From Hyphomonadaceae bacterium UBA7672 (GTDB taxonomy: Bacteria; Pseudomonadota; Alphaproteobacteria; Caulobacterales; Hyphomonadaceae): a stretch of 64,000 nt of DNA. Positions within the stretch are counted from its first letter, which is position 1; the number at the start of each line of letters is the position of its first letter. The notes below the pieces were generated by a model. The model did no database searches. It saw only the letters and a program-made list of their open reading frames with translations, and was not told the origin of the DNA. The position numbers were made by a program, and so were the translations under genes. Location: contig DLHI01000010.1 of the NCBI GenBank assembly GCA_002483135.1, forward strand, positions 71,033 through 135,032. The letters run 5' to 3'. Of this stretch, positions 26,918-35,182 are shown piece by piece.

Positions 26918-29401
26918 TCAATGGCAGCTGGCACCGGACCGGGGCGGCGCTGGAAGAGGCGGCGGCTGACGCGATCCCGGTATCTCGCCCACCGGCGAGA
27001 CTCCCAGACGCAGGGAGTTCACGATCACTGATACCGATGACAGCGCCATGGCAAGCGCTGCGATCATGGGTGAAAGGAGCTGGCCTGTGAGCGGGTAAAG
27101 GAGGCCAGCGGCAACCGGGATACCAAGGGCATTGTAGCCGAAGGCGAAAACCAGGTTCTGCCGGATGTTTGCCATGGTGGCGCGCGACACAGCCCGGCCT
27201 TTCACAACCCCGCTGAGATCGCCTCGTAGCAAGGTAACGCCGGCGCTTTCAATCGCGACGTCCGTGCCTGTCCCCATGGCAATTCCGACGTCGGCCGCCG
27301 CAAGCGCCGGCGCATCGTTGACGCCATCTCCTGCCATCGCAACGACGCAGCCCTCTCGCTTCAGTCGCTCGACGATCCGCGATTTGTCCTCAGGGAGAAC
27401 TTCTGCTTCGACATTCGTGATGCCGAGGGTCCGGCCGACGGCTTCGGCTGTCGTGCGATTGTCGCCGGTCAGCATCACCAGTTCGATGCCCTGGGCGCGC
27501 AGCGCCTTGAGCGACTCAGGCGTGGTTGCCTTGATCCGGTCAGCGATGCCCAGAACGCCAGCCAGTCTGCCGTCGATCGCAACAAAGATGGCGGTGACGC
27601 CATCCGCGCGCAGGCGTTCTGCTTCGGAGTGAAGGGAAGATGTCGCGATACCGAGTTCATCGAGATAGCGCTCGGCGCCAAGCGCGACGGTCTTGCCGTC
27701 GATCTTTCCGATCACGCCCTTGCCAGTTGGCGAGTCGAACTCGGTCGGTTCGACCAACGAGACGCCACGTTCCCTGGCAGCCGCAACGACAGCAAGCGCA
27801 AGTGGGTGCTCGCTGCGTTGCTCGAGACTTGCACCCGCACGCAGGAGGTTTGCTTCCACTATCCCCGCAACAGTCTTGATCGCGACGACGCCGGGCTTGC
27901 CTTCGGTCAGCGTGCCGGTCTTGTCGAGGACCAGCGTGTTGACCTTCTCGAAGCGCTCCAGCGCTTCGGCATTGCGGATCAGGACGCCCTGACGTGCTGC
28001 GCGACCGACGCCCGCCATGATGGACATGGGCGTAGCAAGGCCAAGCGCACACGGACATGCGATGATCAGGACGGAGACGGCCGCGATAAGTCCGTAGGTG
28101 AAGGAGGGTTGCGGCCCGAAGGCCCACCAACCAATAAACGCCAGGACGGCGATAGCGATCACAGCCGGTACGAACCAGCCAGACACCTTGTCCGCGAGGC
28201 GCTGGATCGGCGCGCGGCTGCGCTGCGCGTCGGCGACCAACTTGACGATCTGCGACAGCATGGTGTCGCGGCCGACGCGTTTGGCTTCGATCACGAGCGC
28301 GCCGGTCTGGTTGAGCGTGCCCGCGATGACGGAGTCTCCAACACTCCGCGTGACAGGCATGGATTCACCGGTCACCATGGACTCGTCCACCGTGGAGCGC
28401 CCGTCAATGACGACGCCGTCAACGGGCGTCTTTTCGCCAGGACGGACGCGCAGCCGGTCGCCGACGATGATTGTATCCAGCGGTACTTCCGCTTCCTCGC
28501 CATCGCTGATCCGTCGTGCGGTCTTGGGTGCAAGGTCAAGCAGGGCGCGGATGGCCCCGCCCGTACGCTCGCGCGCGCCCAGCTCCAGCACCTGCCCGAG
28601 GAGTACAAGCACTGTAATGACGGCCGCGGCTTCGAAGTAGACAGAGACATCACCGTGGGGGCCCCGGAACTCTGGCGGAAAGGCCGAAGGAAAGAGCAGG
28701 GCAACCACGCTGTAAGTCCATGCCACGCCCGTCCCGAGCGCAATCAGCGTAAACATGTTGAGGCTTCGGTTGACCAGCGAAGCATAACCCCGCTCGAAGA
28801 ATGGCCAACCCGCCCAAAGGACGACCGGTGTCGCGAGACTAAACTGGATCCACGCATTGATGTGCGGAGGCACAAGTGCGTCGACGTTGAACAAGTGACG
28901 GCCCATTTCCAGAACGAGAACCGGCAACGCAAGTACGAGACCCACCCAGAAGCGCCGGGACATGTCGGCTAGCTCGGGGTTCGGCGCGGCGTCTGCCGTC
29001 GGCATCATTGGCTCAAGCGCCATTCCGCAGATTGGGCACGAGCCCGGGCCGTCGCGAACGATCTCCGGATGCATTGGGCAAGTCCACTTGGCGCCGACAA
29101 GAGCGGACGCCGCTGCGGGTGCATGGGATGACGCGTGTGAGTGGTGGTGATGATGGCCCCCAGCATCCAGACCGCCAGTATGCGCAACCTTGGCGCCATC
29201 TGCGGAGCAGCAGCTGTGTTCGGTCTTGGTGGCAGGTTTCAGATATCGATCAGGCTCGGCCTGGAATTTCGTTTTGCAGCCCCCGCTGCAGAACAGCACC
29301 TCGTGGCCGTCATGCGTTGTGCGATGGGGCGTATCCGCTTTAACCGTCATCCCGCAGACGGGATCCTTCAGTCCAGTTTGGTCAGGGTGGGTATGCGCCA
29401 T
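26918..29401 (-). CDS. Cu(I)-exporting P1B-type ATPase with YHS domain
   Basis: An 827-residue protein. A YHS domain (DPVCGMTVKAD...FCSGGCKTKF) comes first, then a His-rich linker (GGHHHHHSHASSHAP) and a heavy-metal-binding domain (WTCPMHPEIV...GSCPICGMALEP). The pump core follows, with TGES, the metal-path ACPCALGLATP (Cys 449, Cys 451), DKTGTLT (phosphorylated Asp 493), SEHPLAL and GDGVNDAPAL. It exports Cu(I) or Ag(I) from the cytosol. The usual N-terminal GMxCxxC domains are replaced by the YHS and HMBD segments. It faces a divergent csoR across two operator-like sites, so copper induction is likely. Confidence 0.92.
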   Translation of the reverse strand: MAHTHPDQTGLKDPVCGMTVKADTPHRTTHDGHEVLFCSGGCKTKFQAEPDRYLKPATKTEHSCCSADGAKVAHTGGLDAGGHHHHHSHASSHAPAAASALVGAKWTCPMHPEIVRDGPGSCPICGMALEPMMPTADAAPNPELADMSRRFWVGLVLALPVLVLEMGRHLFNVDALVPPHINAWIQFSLATPVVLWAGWPFFERGYASLVNRSLNMFTLIALGTGVAWTYSVVALLFPSAFPPEFRGPHGDVSVYFEAAAVITVLVLLGQVLELGARERTGGAIRALLDLAPKTARRISDGEEAEVPLDTIIVGDRLRVRPGEKTPVDGVVIDGRSTVDESMVTGESMPVTRSVGDSVIAGTLNQTGALVIEAKRVGRDTMLSQIVKLVADAQRSRAPIQRLADKVSGWFVPAVIAIAVLAFIGWWAFGPQPSFTYGLIAAVSVLIIACPCALGLATPMSIMAGVGRAARQGVLIRNAEALERFEKVNTLVLDKTGTLTEGKPGVVAIKTVAGIVEANLLRAGASLEQRSEHPLALAVVAAARERGVSLVEPTEFDSPTGKGVIGKIDGKTVALGAERYLDELGIATSSLHSEAERLRADGVTAIFVAIDGRLAGVLGIADRIKATTPESLKALRAQGIELVMLTGDNRTTAEAVGRTLGITNVEAEVLPEDKSRIVERLKREGCVVAMAGDGVNDAPALAAADVGIAMGTGTDVAIESAGVTLLRGDLSGVVKGRAVSRATMANIRQNLVFAFGYNALGIPVAAGLLYPLTGQLLSPMIAALAMALSSVSVIVNSLRLGVSPVGEIPGSRQPPPLPAPPRSGASCH

Positions 29402-29437
29402 GGCGCCCTCCGGGCTTGCATTTCGTCTCCAGCGTAT

Positions 29438-29478
29438 ATACCCTATGGGGGTATTAAATCAAGTACCCGGGAGGGGTA
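29438..29478. promoter_or_regulatory. two CsoR-type G-tract operators
   Basis: ATACCCTATGGGGGTAT (29438-29454) and TACCCGGGAGGGGTA (29464-29478) are inverted repeats of the TACCC...GGGTA form bound by CsoR repressors. They lie between the ATPase start (29401, minus) and the csoR start (29482, plus). The second overlaps the csoR ribosome-binding site, which suggests autoregulation. Confidence 0.75.
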
Positions 29479-29481
29479 TGT

Positions 29482-29748
29482 ATGGAAAGATCGGTTTCCG
29501 AGAAAGTTCTGAAGAGTTTGAACCGGGTGGAAGGGCAGGTTCGCGGCATCGCGAAAATGGTCGAAGAAGACCGCTACTGCATTGATGTGGTGACACAGAT
29601 CGAAGCTGCCCGCGCCGCCCTGGCGCGCATCGAAAGCGACCTTCTGCGGCAGCACCTCGGGCATTGCGTGCATCGCGCTATGAACTCGAAGAACGCTTCA
29701 GAGCAGGAAAAGGTCATCGAGGAACTCGTCGGCGTCTTCCGGCGCTGA
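29482..29748 (+). CDS. csoR: CsoR-family copper-sensing repressor
   Basis: An 88-residue all-helical repressor. The Cu(I) ligands Cys 33, His 58 and Cys 62 have the spacing of mycobacterial CsoR (Cys 36, His 61, Cys 65), which separates it from the Ni-sensing RcnR set of four ligands. The NRVEGQVRGIAKMVEEDRYC segment is family-typical. It should repress the divergent Cu ATPase operon, and itself, until Cu(I) binds. Two matching G-tract sites are in the shared promoter. Confidence 0.93.
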   Translation: MERSVSEKVLKSLNRVEGQVRGIAKMVEEDRYCIDVVTQIEAARAALARIESDLLRQHLGHCVHRAMNSKNASEQEKVIEELVGVFRR

Positions 29749-29991
29749 GGCCATTCGGCTTTCCCTGGTGCTTGGCGCCTCGACAATGCGCATTGCTTGC
29801 GCCTAACGCCACATTCTCGATTGCGTGGCGTCAAAGACCTCCCGTTTGATCCAGCACAATATTCTGTCCCAGCTCCTGTGGCGCATAGTTTGCCGTAGCG
29901 TGCTCAAAGCCCGACCAAGCTCGCGCGCCACGATGTGCCTCAATTCAGGCGTTCTGTAATTGCCCACATGTGGGCCCGAGGGAGAATAGCC

Positions 29992-30321
29992 ATGGTTTTG
30001 TCGAAACGTGCGGCGTTCGCAATCGCCGCGATTGCCTTTGCTGTTGCCGGCTGCGTGCAAGCCCCAGCGCCACAGGCCGCCATGAAGATGGCCGATGCGG
30101 ATCACCTGATGATGCAGTCGTGCATGTCCATGTCGCACGAAGACATGATGAAGAGCTCTGGCTGCACCAGCATGATGAGCAGCATGAAGGTGTCGGAGGC
30201 GGACATGACGGCAATGATGGCGTGTCACAAGATGCCGCATGCCGATGTGATGAAAGACGAACGCTGCATGTCGATGATGAAGATGCATTCGAGCATGATG
30301 GGGATGAAGCACCCAAGCTAA
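29992..30321 (+). CDS. Met/Cys-rich lipoprotein with internal duplication
   Basis: A 109-residue protein with lipobox VAGC (Cys 21). The mature part has 23 Met and four further Cys (44, 58, 78, 92). Residues 41-62 and 75-96 are two copies of a 34-residue-period repeat sharing MM-x2-C-x2-M-x-H-x-D-x-M-K-x3-C-x-S-M-M. Met and Cys in this density suggest Cu(I)/Ag(I) binding on the periplasmic face; this is inference, and I recognise no named family. It lies between csoR and an AraC regulator. The start at 29992 follows GGGAGA and begins the signal, so the longer upstream frame is rejected. Confidence 0.75.
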   Translation: MVLSKRAAFAIAAIAFAVAGCVQAPAPQAAMKMADADHLMMQSCMSMSHEDMMKSSGCTSMMSSMKVSEADMTAMMACHKMPHADVMKDERCMSMMKMHSSMMGMKHPS

Positions 30322-30421
30322 TGTAACCACGCGTTCAACACCCACCTCGATGCTGGCTGAGTGCTCGCAAGCGCTTCAAGAGATCGATTTGCATTCTTGA
30401 AATTCGGCGTAGATTGCCGAC

Positions 30422-31189
30422 ATGGAACCATTGGCGCGCGTCCGTATCGTCATGTGGCAAGGCGCAAGCCTCTGGATCGTCGATGCCGCTCGGGCAAAAT
30501 CGGGCGAGACCGGTCGCGCCGACTTTCACTCGCATCACGCCATTCAGGTTTCTCTGGCGCTTGGCGGCTGGTTTCGACTGGATACGCAGGATGCACACGT
30601 CCGCAGCGAGGTCGCAGCCGTCGCCGCGGACACAAGGCACGTCATCGATGCAGAGGGGCTGACGGGCATCGTCTTTATCGAGCCGGAGAGCGAGGCCGGT
30701 CGCGCAATCACGCGGCGCTTCTTTTCAGAACGAGACCTCGTGCCCGTCGAGACCGAAGTCATCAGTGATTTTCGTGTGCGACTGGCAGCTGCATGCACGG
30801 CTCAAGATGATCGTGCACTGGTCGCGCTTGGCCGCGAATTAGTGTCGAGCCTGAGCGCCGGGGCTGCAGTGAATGACGCCGATCCTCGGATCCGAAAAGT
30901 GATCGCGTGGGCCGCCCAGCAGATTGACCAGTCAATCAGCCTGTCGGACGCAGTTGCAGTTGGCGGGCTTTCGGCTAGTCGTCTTCGCCACCTGTTCGTC
31001 GAGCAGACCGGCCTGCCGTTCAAAACCTATCTGCTCTGGCTTCGACTTACGCGCGCGGTCAATGTCATCGCGGGCGGCGCCTCGCTCACCCAAGCTGCGC
31101 ACGAAGCAGGCTTTTCCGACTCTGCGCATTTCAGCCGGACCTTTCGCAGGATGTTCGGCGTGCCCTCGGCCGCCCTACGCATAGTTTAG
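30422..31189 (+). CDS. AraC-family transcriptional regulator
   Basis: 255 residues: an N-terminal cupin-like sensor part with a His cluster (DFHSHHAIQVSLAL) and a C-terminal pair of helix-turn-helices (SLSDAVAVGGLSASRLRHLFVEQTG and TQAAHEAGFSDSAHFSRTFRRMFG). The ligand is unknown. Being flanked by the Met-rich lipoprotein and the metallothionein-like gene, it may control them, but no binding site could be read. Confidence 0.88.
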   Translation: MEPLARVRIVMWQGASLWIVDAARAKSGETGRADFHSHHAIQVSLALGGWFRLDTQDAHVRSEVAAVAADTRHVIDAEGLTGIVFIEPESEAGRAITRRFFSERDLVPVETEVISDFRVRLAAACTAQDDRALVALGRELVSSLSAGAAVNDADPRIRKVIAWAAQQIDQSISLSDAVAVGGLSASRLRHLFVEQTGLPFKTYLLWLRLTRAVNVIAGGASLTQAAHEAGFSDSAHFSRTFRRMFGVPSAALRIV

Positions 31190-31264
31190 CCCTTCCGTTC
31201 AAGTGCAGTTCCAGAACCCCGCGTAGATACCGGCCATCGACAACCGGACACCCAGGAGGTTCCA

Positions 31265-31405
31265 ATGACTGACCAATGCAAATGCTCTCCCTGCACCTGC
31301 GGCGCGACGTGCCAGTGTGCATCTGCGAAGCCGGCTGCGCAGCCGTGCACATGCGGTTGCAAGGATGGTGCGGCCTGCACCTGCGCAACTCCCGCCAAAC
31401 GCTGA
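31265..31405 (+). CDS. metallothionein-like 46-residue Cys-rich protein
   Basis: The protein has 11 Cys in 46 residues, arranged as C5-K-C7, C10-T-C12, C16-Q-C18, C28-T-C30-G-C32 and C38-T-C40, and no His or aromatic residues. Two Cys clusters are joined by an Ala/Lys/Pro linker, as in two-domain metallothioneins. The C-x-C pattern is unlike the zinc-finger SmtA/BmtA type and more like Cu-binding eukaryotic or mycobacterial forms. A strong ribosome-binding site (AGGAGGT at 31254-31260) supports translation. It would buffer cytosolic Cu, Cd or Zn; the metal is inferred from the setting. Confidence 0.82.
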   Translation: MTDQCKCSPCTCGATCQCASAKPAAQPCTCGCKDGAACTCATPAKR

Positions 31406-31489
31406 AGCCTGAAACGTCGGCCGCAGTCTTCTCTCTCGATAGATCCCAGGGACACGAGAGACAGGCTGCGGCTGCAGAGGGGACATGCC

Positions 31490-33133
31490 ATGGAATACCT
31501 TATCGGTACCGGACTGGCGCTGATCGTCGGCGCATTCGCCACTGTCGCCGGCTTTGACCGGGACAGGAGTTTCTATCCGACCGTGCTGATTGTCGTCGCA
31601 TTGTACTACGACCTGTTCGCGATCATGGGCGGGCGTGAAGGCGCGCTGGGGCCAGAGGTCACCGCCTCAATGACGTTTATCGTCCTGTCGGCTGTCGGCT
31701 TCCGCACCAGCCTTTGGGTGGTTGTGGCTGCACTCGTTGGTCACGGCCTGTTCGATTTCGTGCACGGGCATATCATCGACAACCCGGGCGTCCCCGCGTG
31801 GTGGCCGATGTTCTGCCTCAGCTATGACGTGTCGGCCGCGGCCTATCTTGCCTGGCGTCTCGTCACCAGGAGGACTGCGGCAGTCGACGCACGCAGCTTT
31901 GCCACGCGCATTCGCCCAAAGGTCGATGCAGAACTTCTGGCGGCAGAACGATCCGACTTGAGCCGGGACTCGGCCGCAAGCTTCCATCACCTCGAGCGTG
32001 CACACGTGCTGGGTCAGACTTCGACCGTCGAACATGTGCGCGTGCATGTTCGCATGCTCGGCTGGGGCATGCGCTATCGTCGCCCCCGCGAAATTCTCGG
32101 ACAGGTTCAGCGGATCATTGGCGCAGCCATCGCGACGCCGCTGCGCCTCATCCCCCACGGCAATACTGGTGGGTCCCATGTCCACCCGTTCCGGTCAATG
32201 CCTGTTCCACCTGACCTCGCCGACGTCATCGCCGCGGCCCGCCTTACTGCCGGCAGCATGGTTTCGGTGATCTTGTTGCTCGCGGGCTTCCTTGGAACGG
32301 GCGCCTGCTCGACGGTCGCGCCTCCCGCGGATGCCATACCCGTTGCGACCGCCCCCACGCCTCCGCCAGGTGCCCGTGAACCGCAGATCGCCTATCGTGT
32401 CCTCGGCGCCGGCAAGCCAGTGATTGTGATGATCTCGGGTCTCGGCGACGGCATGTCGACATTCAACAGTGTCGCTTCAGATCTCGCAGAGTCTGCAACC
32501 GTCATCATCTATGATCGTGCCGGCTATGGCGCCAGCGAAGCGGTCAGCGGTCCCAAGGATGCGGTGGCCGCCGAAGTTGAGCTGTCCCGCCTGCTATCAC
32601 AAGCCGGCGTCACCGGTCCTTATGTGCTGGTCGGGCATTCGCTCGGTGGTCTCTTCGCCGAGTACTACGCCGCCAAGCATCCGGACAGGATCTCGGCGCT
32701 AATTCTGGAAGAGTCTCGCCCTGCGCCCTACGCGGACGCATGCGAGGCGGCAGGTCTTCCAATGTGTACGCCGACGCCAGCCATGGTCATGTCTGCGCCA
32801 GCTGGCGTGCGGGCAGAGGTAGATGGCATGGCTGCAACCGTCGCTCAGGTTAAGGCGGCAGGCGCGGCCCGCGGCAAGCCAGTCCTGCTCTTGTCCCGGT
32901 GGGTTCCCCCCCAGCACCACACCGACGGACGCCCTGTGGGCGGCAGCGCAAGTGGATCTCGCGGCGCGCTATCCCGGATCCCAGCATCTTGTTGCTCCCG
33001 GGGGTACGCACAACATCCATCTCACCCAACGCGAATGGTTCGTTGGGGCCGTCGAGGAGTTCCTGAGACAGGGCCGGTAGCAAGACTGCCGCCAGCATCG
33101 TCGATGAGTTGCAGGAAGTGGTTGATCCGATGA
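31490..33133 (+). CDS. membrane protein / DUF3703 / alpha-beta hydrolase read-through frame, 3' frameshift
   Basis: One open frame of 547 codons spans three parts normally seen as separate proteins. Residues 1-128 are a membrane protein with about four helices, residues 137-250 a DUF3703 domain (FATRIRPKVDAEL, FHHLERAHVLGQ, HVRVHVRMLGWG, GNTGG), and from Met 257 a lipoprotein hydrolase with lipobox GAC (Cys 273) and nucleophile GHSLGG. An extra C in CCC (32895-32897) shifts the frame near residue 469. The +1 frame continues with the missing hydrolase end (DLAARYPGSQHLVAPGGTHNIH) to a stop at 33080. The catalytic His lies only in that frame, so the hydrolase is probably broken, or the base is a sequencing error. 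Confidence 0.6.
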   Translation: MEYLIGTGLALIVGAFATVAGFDRDRSFYPTVLIVVALYYDLFAIMGGREGALGPEVTASMTFIVLSAVGFRTSLWVVVAALVGHGLFDFVHGHIIDNPGVPAWWPMFCLSYDVSAAAYLAWRLVTRRTAAVDARSFATRIRPKVDAELLAAERSDLSRDSAASFHHLERAHVLGQTSTVEHVRVHVRMLGWGMRYRRPREILGQVQRIIGAAIATPLRLIPHGNTGGSHVHPFRSMPVPPDLADVIAAARLTAGSMVSVILLLAGFLGTGACSTVAPPADAIPVATAPTPPPGAREPQIAYRVLGAGKPVIVMISGLGDGMSTFNSVASDLAESATVIIYDRAGYGASEAVSGPKDAVAAEVELSRLLSQAGVTGPYVLVGHSLGGLFAEYYAAKHPDRISALILEESRPAPYADACEAAGLPMCTPTPAMVMSAPAGVRAEVDGMAATVAQVKAAGAARGKPVLLLSRWVPPQHHTDGRPVGGSASGSRGALSRIPASCCSRGYAQHPSHPTRMVRWGRRGVPETGPVARLPPASSMSCRKWLIR

Positions 33134-33442
33134 ACGGGTATGGTCACGGCGACTTTCATAGCCAGGTTTAGGTTTGCTCGGACTGCGAGGCAGCATGCAC
33201 GGACTATGATCAGCGTCGCGAGACCGCCCGATCGAAACCGCCGAAACTTGCAAGAGTCCTTCATGTGTCAGCGAAAAGCCTGAGGGATCTGAACCAGCGT
33301 GACCCCCTGGGGGAGTGCAAGCTACAAGCGAGTAGGCTTGATTTCGATGGGCTTTGCGGGTTTCGTTTGCTCACGCTTGAAGCCTTTACGCTGGCTAAAG
33401 GAAGTTTTCGCAAAAGTCATAGGACGTGTAGTCTCGGATCAA
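33134..33442. other. intergenic stretch before third RND operon
   Basis: No coding frame is convincing. It contains CCCCC-T-GGGGG at 33303-33313, a short G-tract palindrome of the general kind used by CsoR/RcnR repressors, 140 bases before the leader gene of the third RND operon. Nothing else stands out. Confidence 0.4.
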
Positions 33443-33865
33443 ATGACCATAGTCCGTCAACTCTTTGCGGCCGTTCTTGCTGCCTCACTTGTGTGGACCG
33501 GCTCAGCCGGCGCCGCGCAGGCGCATACGCACGAGATCGACGAAGAGCATGGGCGCGCCATCCACGCACTGGCGCCTCATATCGACTTCGATCACCATAC
33601 CGCTGTGCATGGTCACGATTACCATCATGACCACGACACTGCACCTGCACACCATGATGATGGTCCGCCATCGGATCCGAGCAAGCCCGATCACGACAAG
33701 GGTGTGTTCCATGTCCATTCGCTGTGTCACGTAGCCTTGGAATCCCAGTATCCACCGCTGACACGAGCGCTGGCGGTCCAGGTCATTGAGTCTCCGCTGC
33801 TGGTCGTTTCGCTAAACACGCGAAGCATAACGCCAGCTGATCGCCCTCCACGATCCTTTCTCTGA
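33443..33865 (+). CDS. CzcI-like secreted His-rich leader protein
   Basis: A 140-residue protein with a signal peptide ending AAQA. The mature part is dominated by His and Asp (HTHEIDEEHGRAIHAL, HIDFDHHTAVHGHDYHHDHD, HHDDG), followed by VFHVHSLCHVAL and the ending ADRPPRSFL. The Cys/His patch plus terminal RPP fits the leader proteins at 2346 and 10287 and the CzcI layout. It precedes the TolC-family gene by 60 bases. A periplasmic zinc, nickel or cobalt buffer or regulator is inferred. The start at 33443 is chosen because it begins the signal peptide. Confidence 0.65.
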   Translation: MTIVRQLFAAVLAASLVWTGSAGAAQAHTHEIDEEHGRAIHALAPHIDFDHHTAVHGHDYHHDHDTAPAHHDDGPPSDPSKPDHDKGVFHVHSLCHVALESQYPPLTRALAVQVIESPLLVVSLNTRSITPADRPPRSFL

Positions 33866-33925
33866 TCCAGACATCCGCGTCCGCTTTGCTGCGGATGCCC
33901 TGCGTTTGAGACAGAGGAGCCAGCC

Positions 33926-35182
33926 TTGTCATTCCATATTGGTGCGACCCGTCCAGGGTTCGCATGCCTTGTCGCCATCGTGGCGGCAGGAGGCGCGCAT
34001 GCACAATCGCCGGCGCAGCTATCGCTAACGCTACAGGACGCGTTTGCGCGCGCGCTGGTGGATGCTCCTGCGATGCAGGCGGCAGATCAGGCGCGGCTCG
34101 GCGCAGAGGCTGGCGTACGGCAGGCAGACCGTGCTCCAAACCCCACCCTCGACATCACCGCCGAGAACCTCTTAGGGAGCGGCCTCTATTCGGGGATAGA
34201 TCGCTCTGAGACCACTTTCGCGCTTAGCCAGCGCCTCGAATGGGGTGAGGACCGGCAGGCTCGAACCAGCCTCGCGGCGGCAGACATCACCATCGCACGG
34301 GCAAGCGGCGACATCCGGCGCCAAGACCTGCTCTATGAGGTCGAGCTTGCTTATCTCGCGGTGCAGAAGGCCGACGCTGATCTAGCTGTGGCGCTGGAGC
34401 GCGCCGAGCTTGCCAGAGAGATCGTGACGACCGTACAGCGCCGCGTGGAGGTTGCGCGTGACCCGCTGATGGCCGGCGCCAAGGCGCAAACCGTGCTGGC
34501 CGACGCCGAGATCGGCGTTGAGAACGCTCGCCGCATCAGCGAGGCCGCCAAGATGCGACTGGCAAGCTTCTGGGGTGGGACCACATCGTTCTCGGTAGAC
34601 ATGGCAGCGTACAGCGCGGCCATCACGCCAGCGATACCAGCAAGGCTGGCCAGCCCAGAGCTAGCCTTGGCCGAGGCCGAAGCGGTCAGAGCGGCAGCAG
34701 CGGTCGGCGTGGAGCGCGCACGCGCAGAGCAAGACCCGACCATCTCCGGCGGGTTCCGCTACTTTCAGGAGACAGGCGAGGTGGCGCTGGTCGTGGGGGT
34801 CTCAATCCCGCTAACCTTCTCCGACCAGAACGATGGCGCCATCGCCCGCGCTCACGCCGAAACCTCCCGGCTGAGGTTCGAGGGTGAGGCCCTGCGGCGG
34901 AACATCGAGCGCGAAGCAAACACCGCCCGCTCTCAGATGGAAATCGCGCGGGCGGAGGTTGACGCGATTGATGCGCGTCTTCTGCCGTCTGCCGAGCAGG
35001 CGCTGGCGTATGCGCGAGAAGGCTACAACGCCGGGGGCTTCTCCTACCTCGACGTGTTGGATGCACAGCGCCTTGTTGTGCAGGCCCGGCTACAGCGCAA
35101 TTCAGCACTTCATGCCTTTCACAGCGCGCGTGTCGCGCTCGCCCGCCTGACGGGCGCCCACGCCGAAGGATCGGCGCAATGA
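33926..35182 (+). CDS. outer-membrane efflux protein (CzcC/NccC type)
   Basis: A 418-residue TolC-family protein with a signal ending GAHA and two OEP repeats (APNPTLDITAENLLGSGLYSG, ISGGFRYFQETGEVALVVGV, YNAGGFSYLDVLDAQRL). It starts at TTG with AGAGGAG (33913-33919) at good distance. It would be the outer-membrane part of the third exporter and overlaps the adaptor gene by 4 bases. The metal cannot be told from this subunit. Confidence 0.87.
   Translation: MSFHIGATRPGFACLVAIVAAGGAHAQSPAQLSLTLQDAFARALVDAPAMQAADQARLGAEAGVRQADRAPNPTLDITAENLLGSGLYSGIDRSETTFALSQRLEWGEDRQARTSLAAADITIARASGDIRRQDLLYEVELAYLAVQKADADLAVALERAELAREIVTTVQRRVEVARDPLMAGAKAQTVLADAEIGVENARRISEAAKMRLASFWGGTTSFSVDMAAYSAAITPAIPARLASPELALAEAEAVRAAAAVGVERARAEQDPTISGGFRYFQETGEVALVVGVSIPLTFSDQNDGAIARAHAETSRLRFEGEALRRNIEREANTARSQMEIARAEVDAIDARLLPSAEQALAYAREGYNAGGFSYLDVLDAQRLVVQARLQRNSALHAFHSARVALARLTGAHAEGSAQ

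Noticed and set aside
27629..28972. 447-codon plus-strand frame opposite the Cu ATPase
   Set aside because: It is antisense to a gene whose motifs (CPC, DKTGTLT, GDGVND) are all in the minus frame. Its composition is Arg/Asp/His-heavy with no domain.
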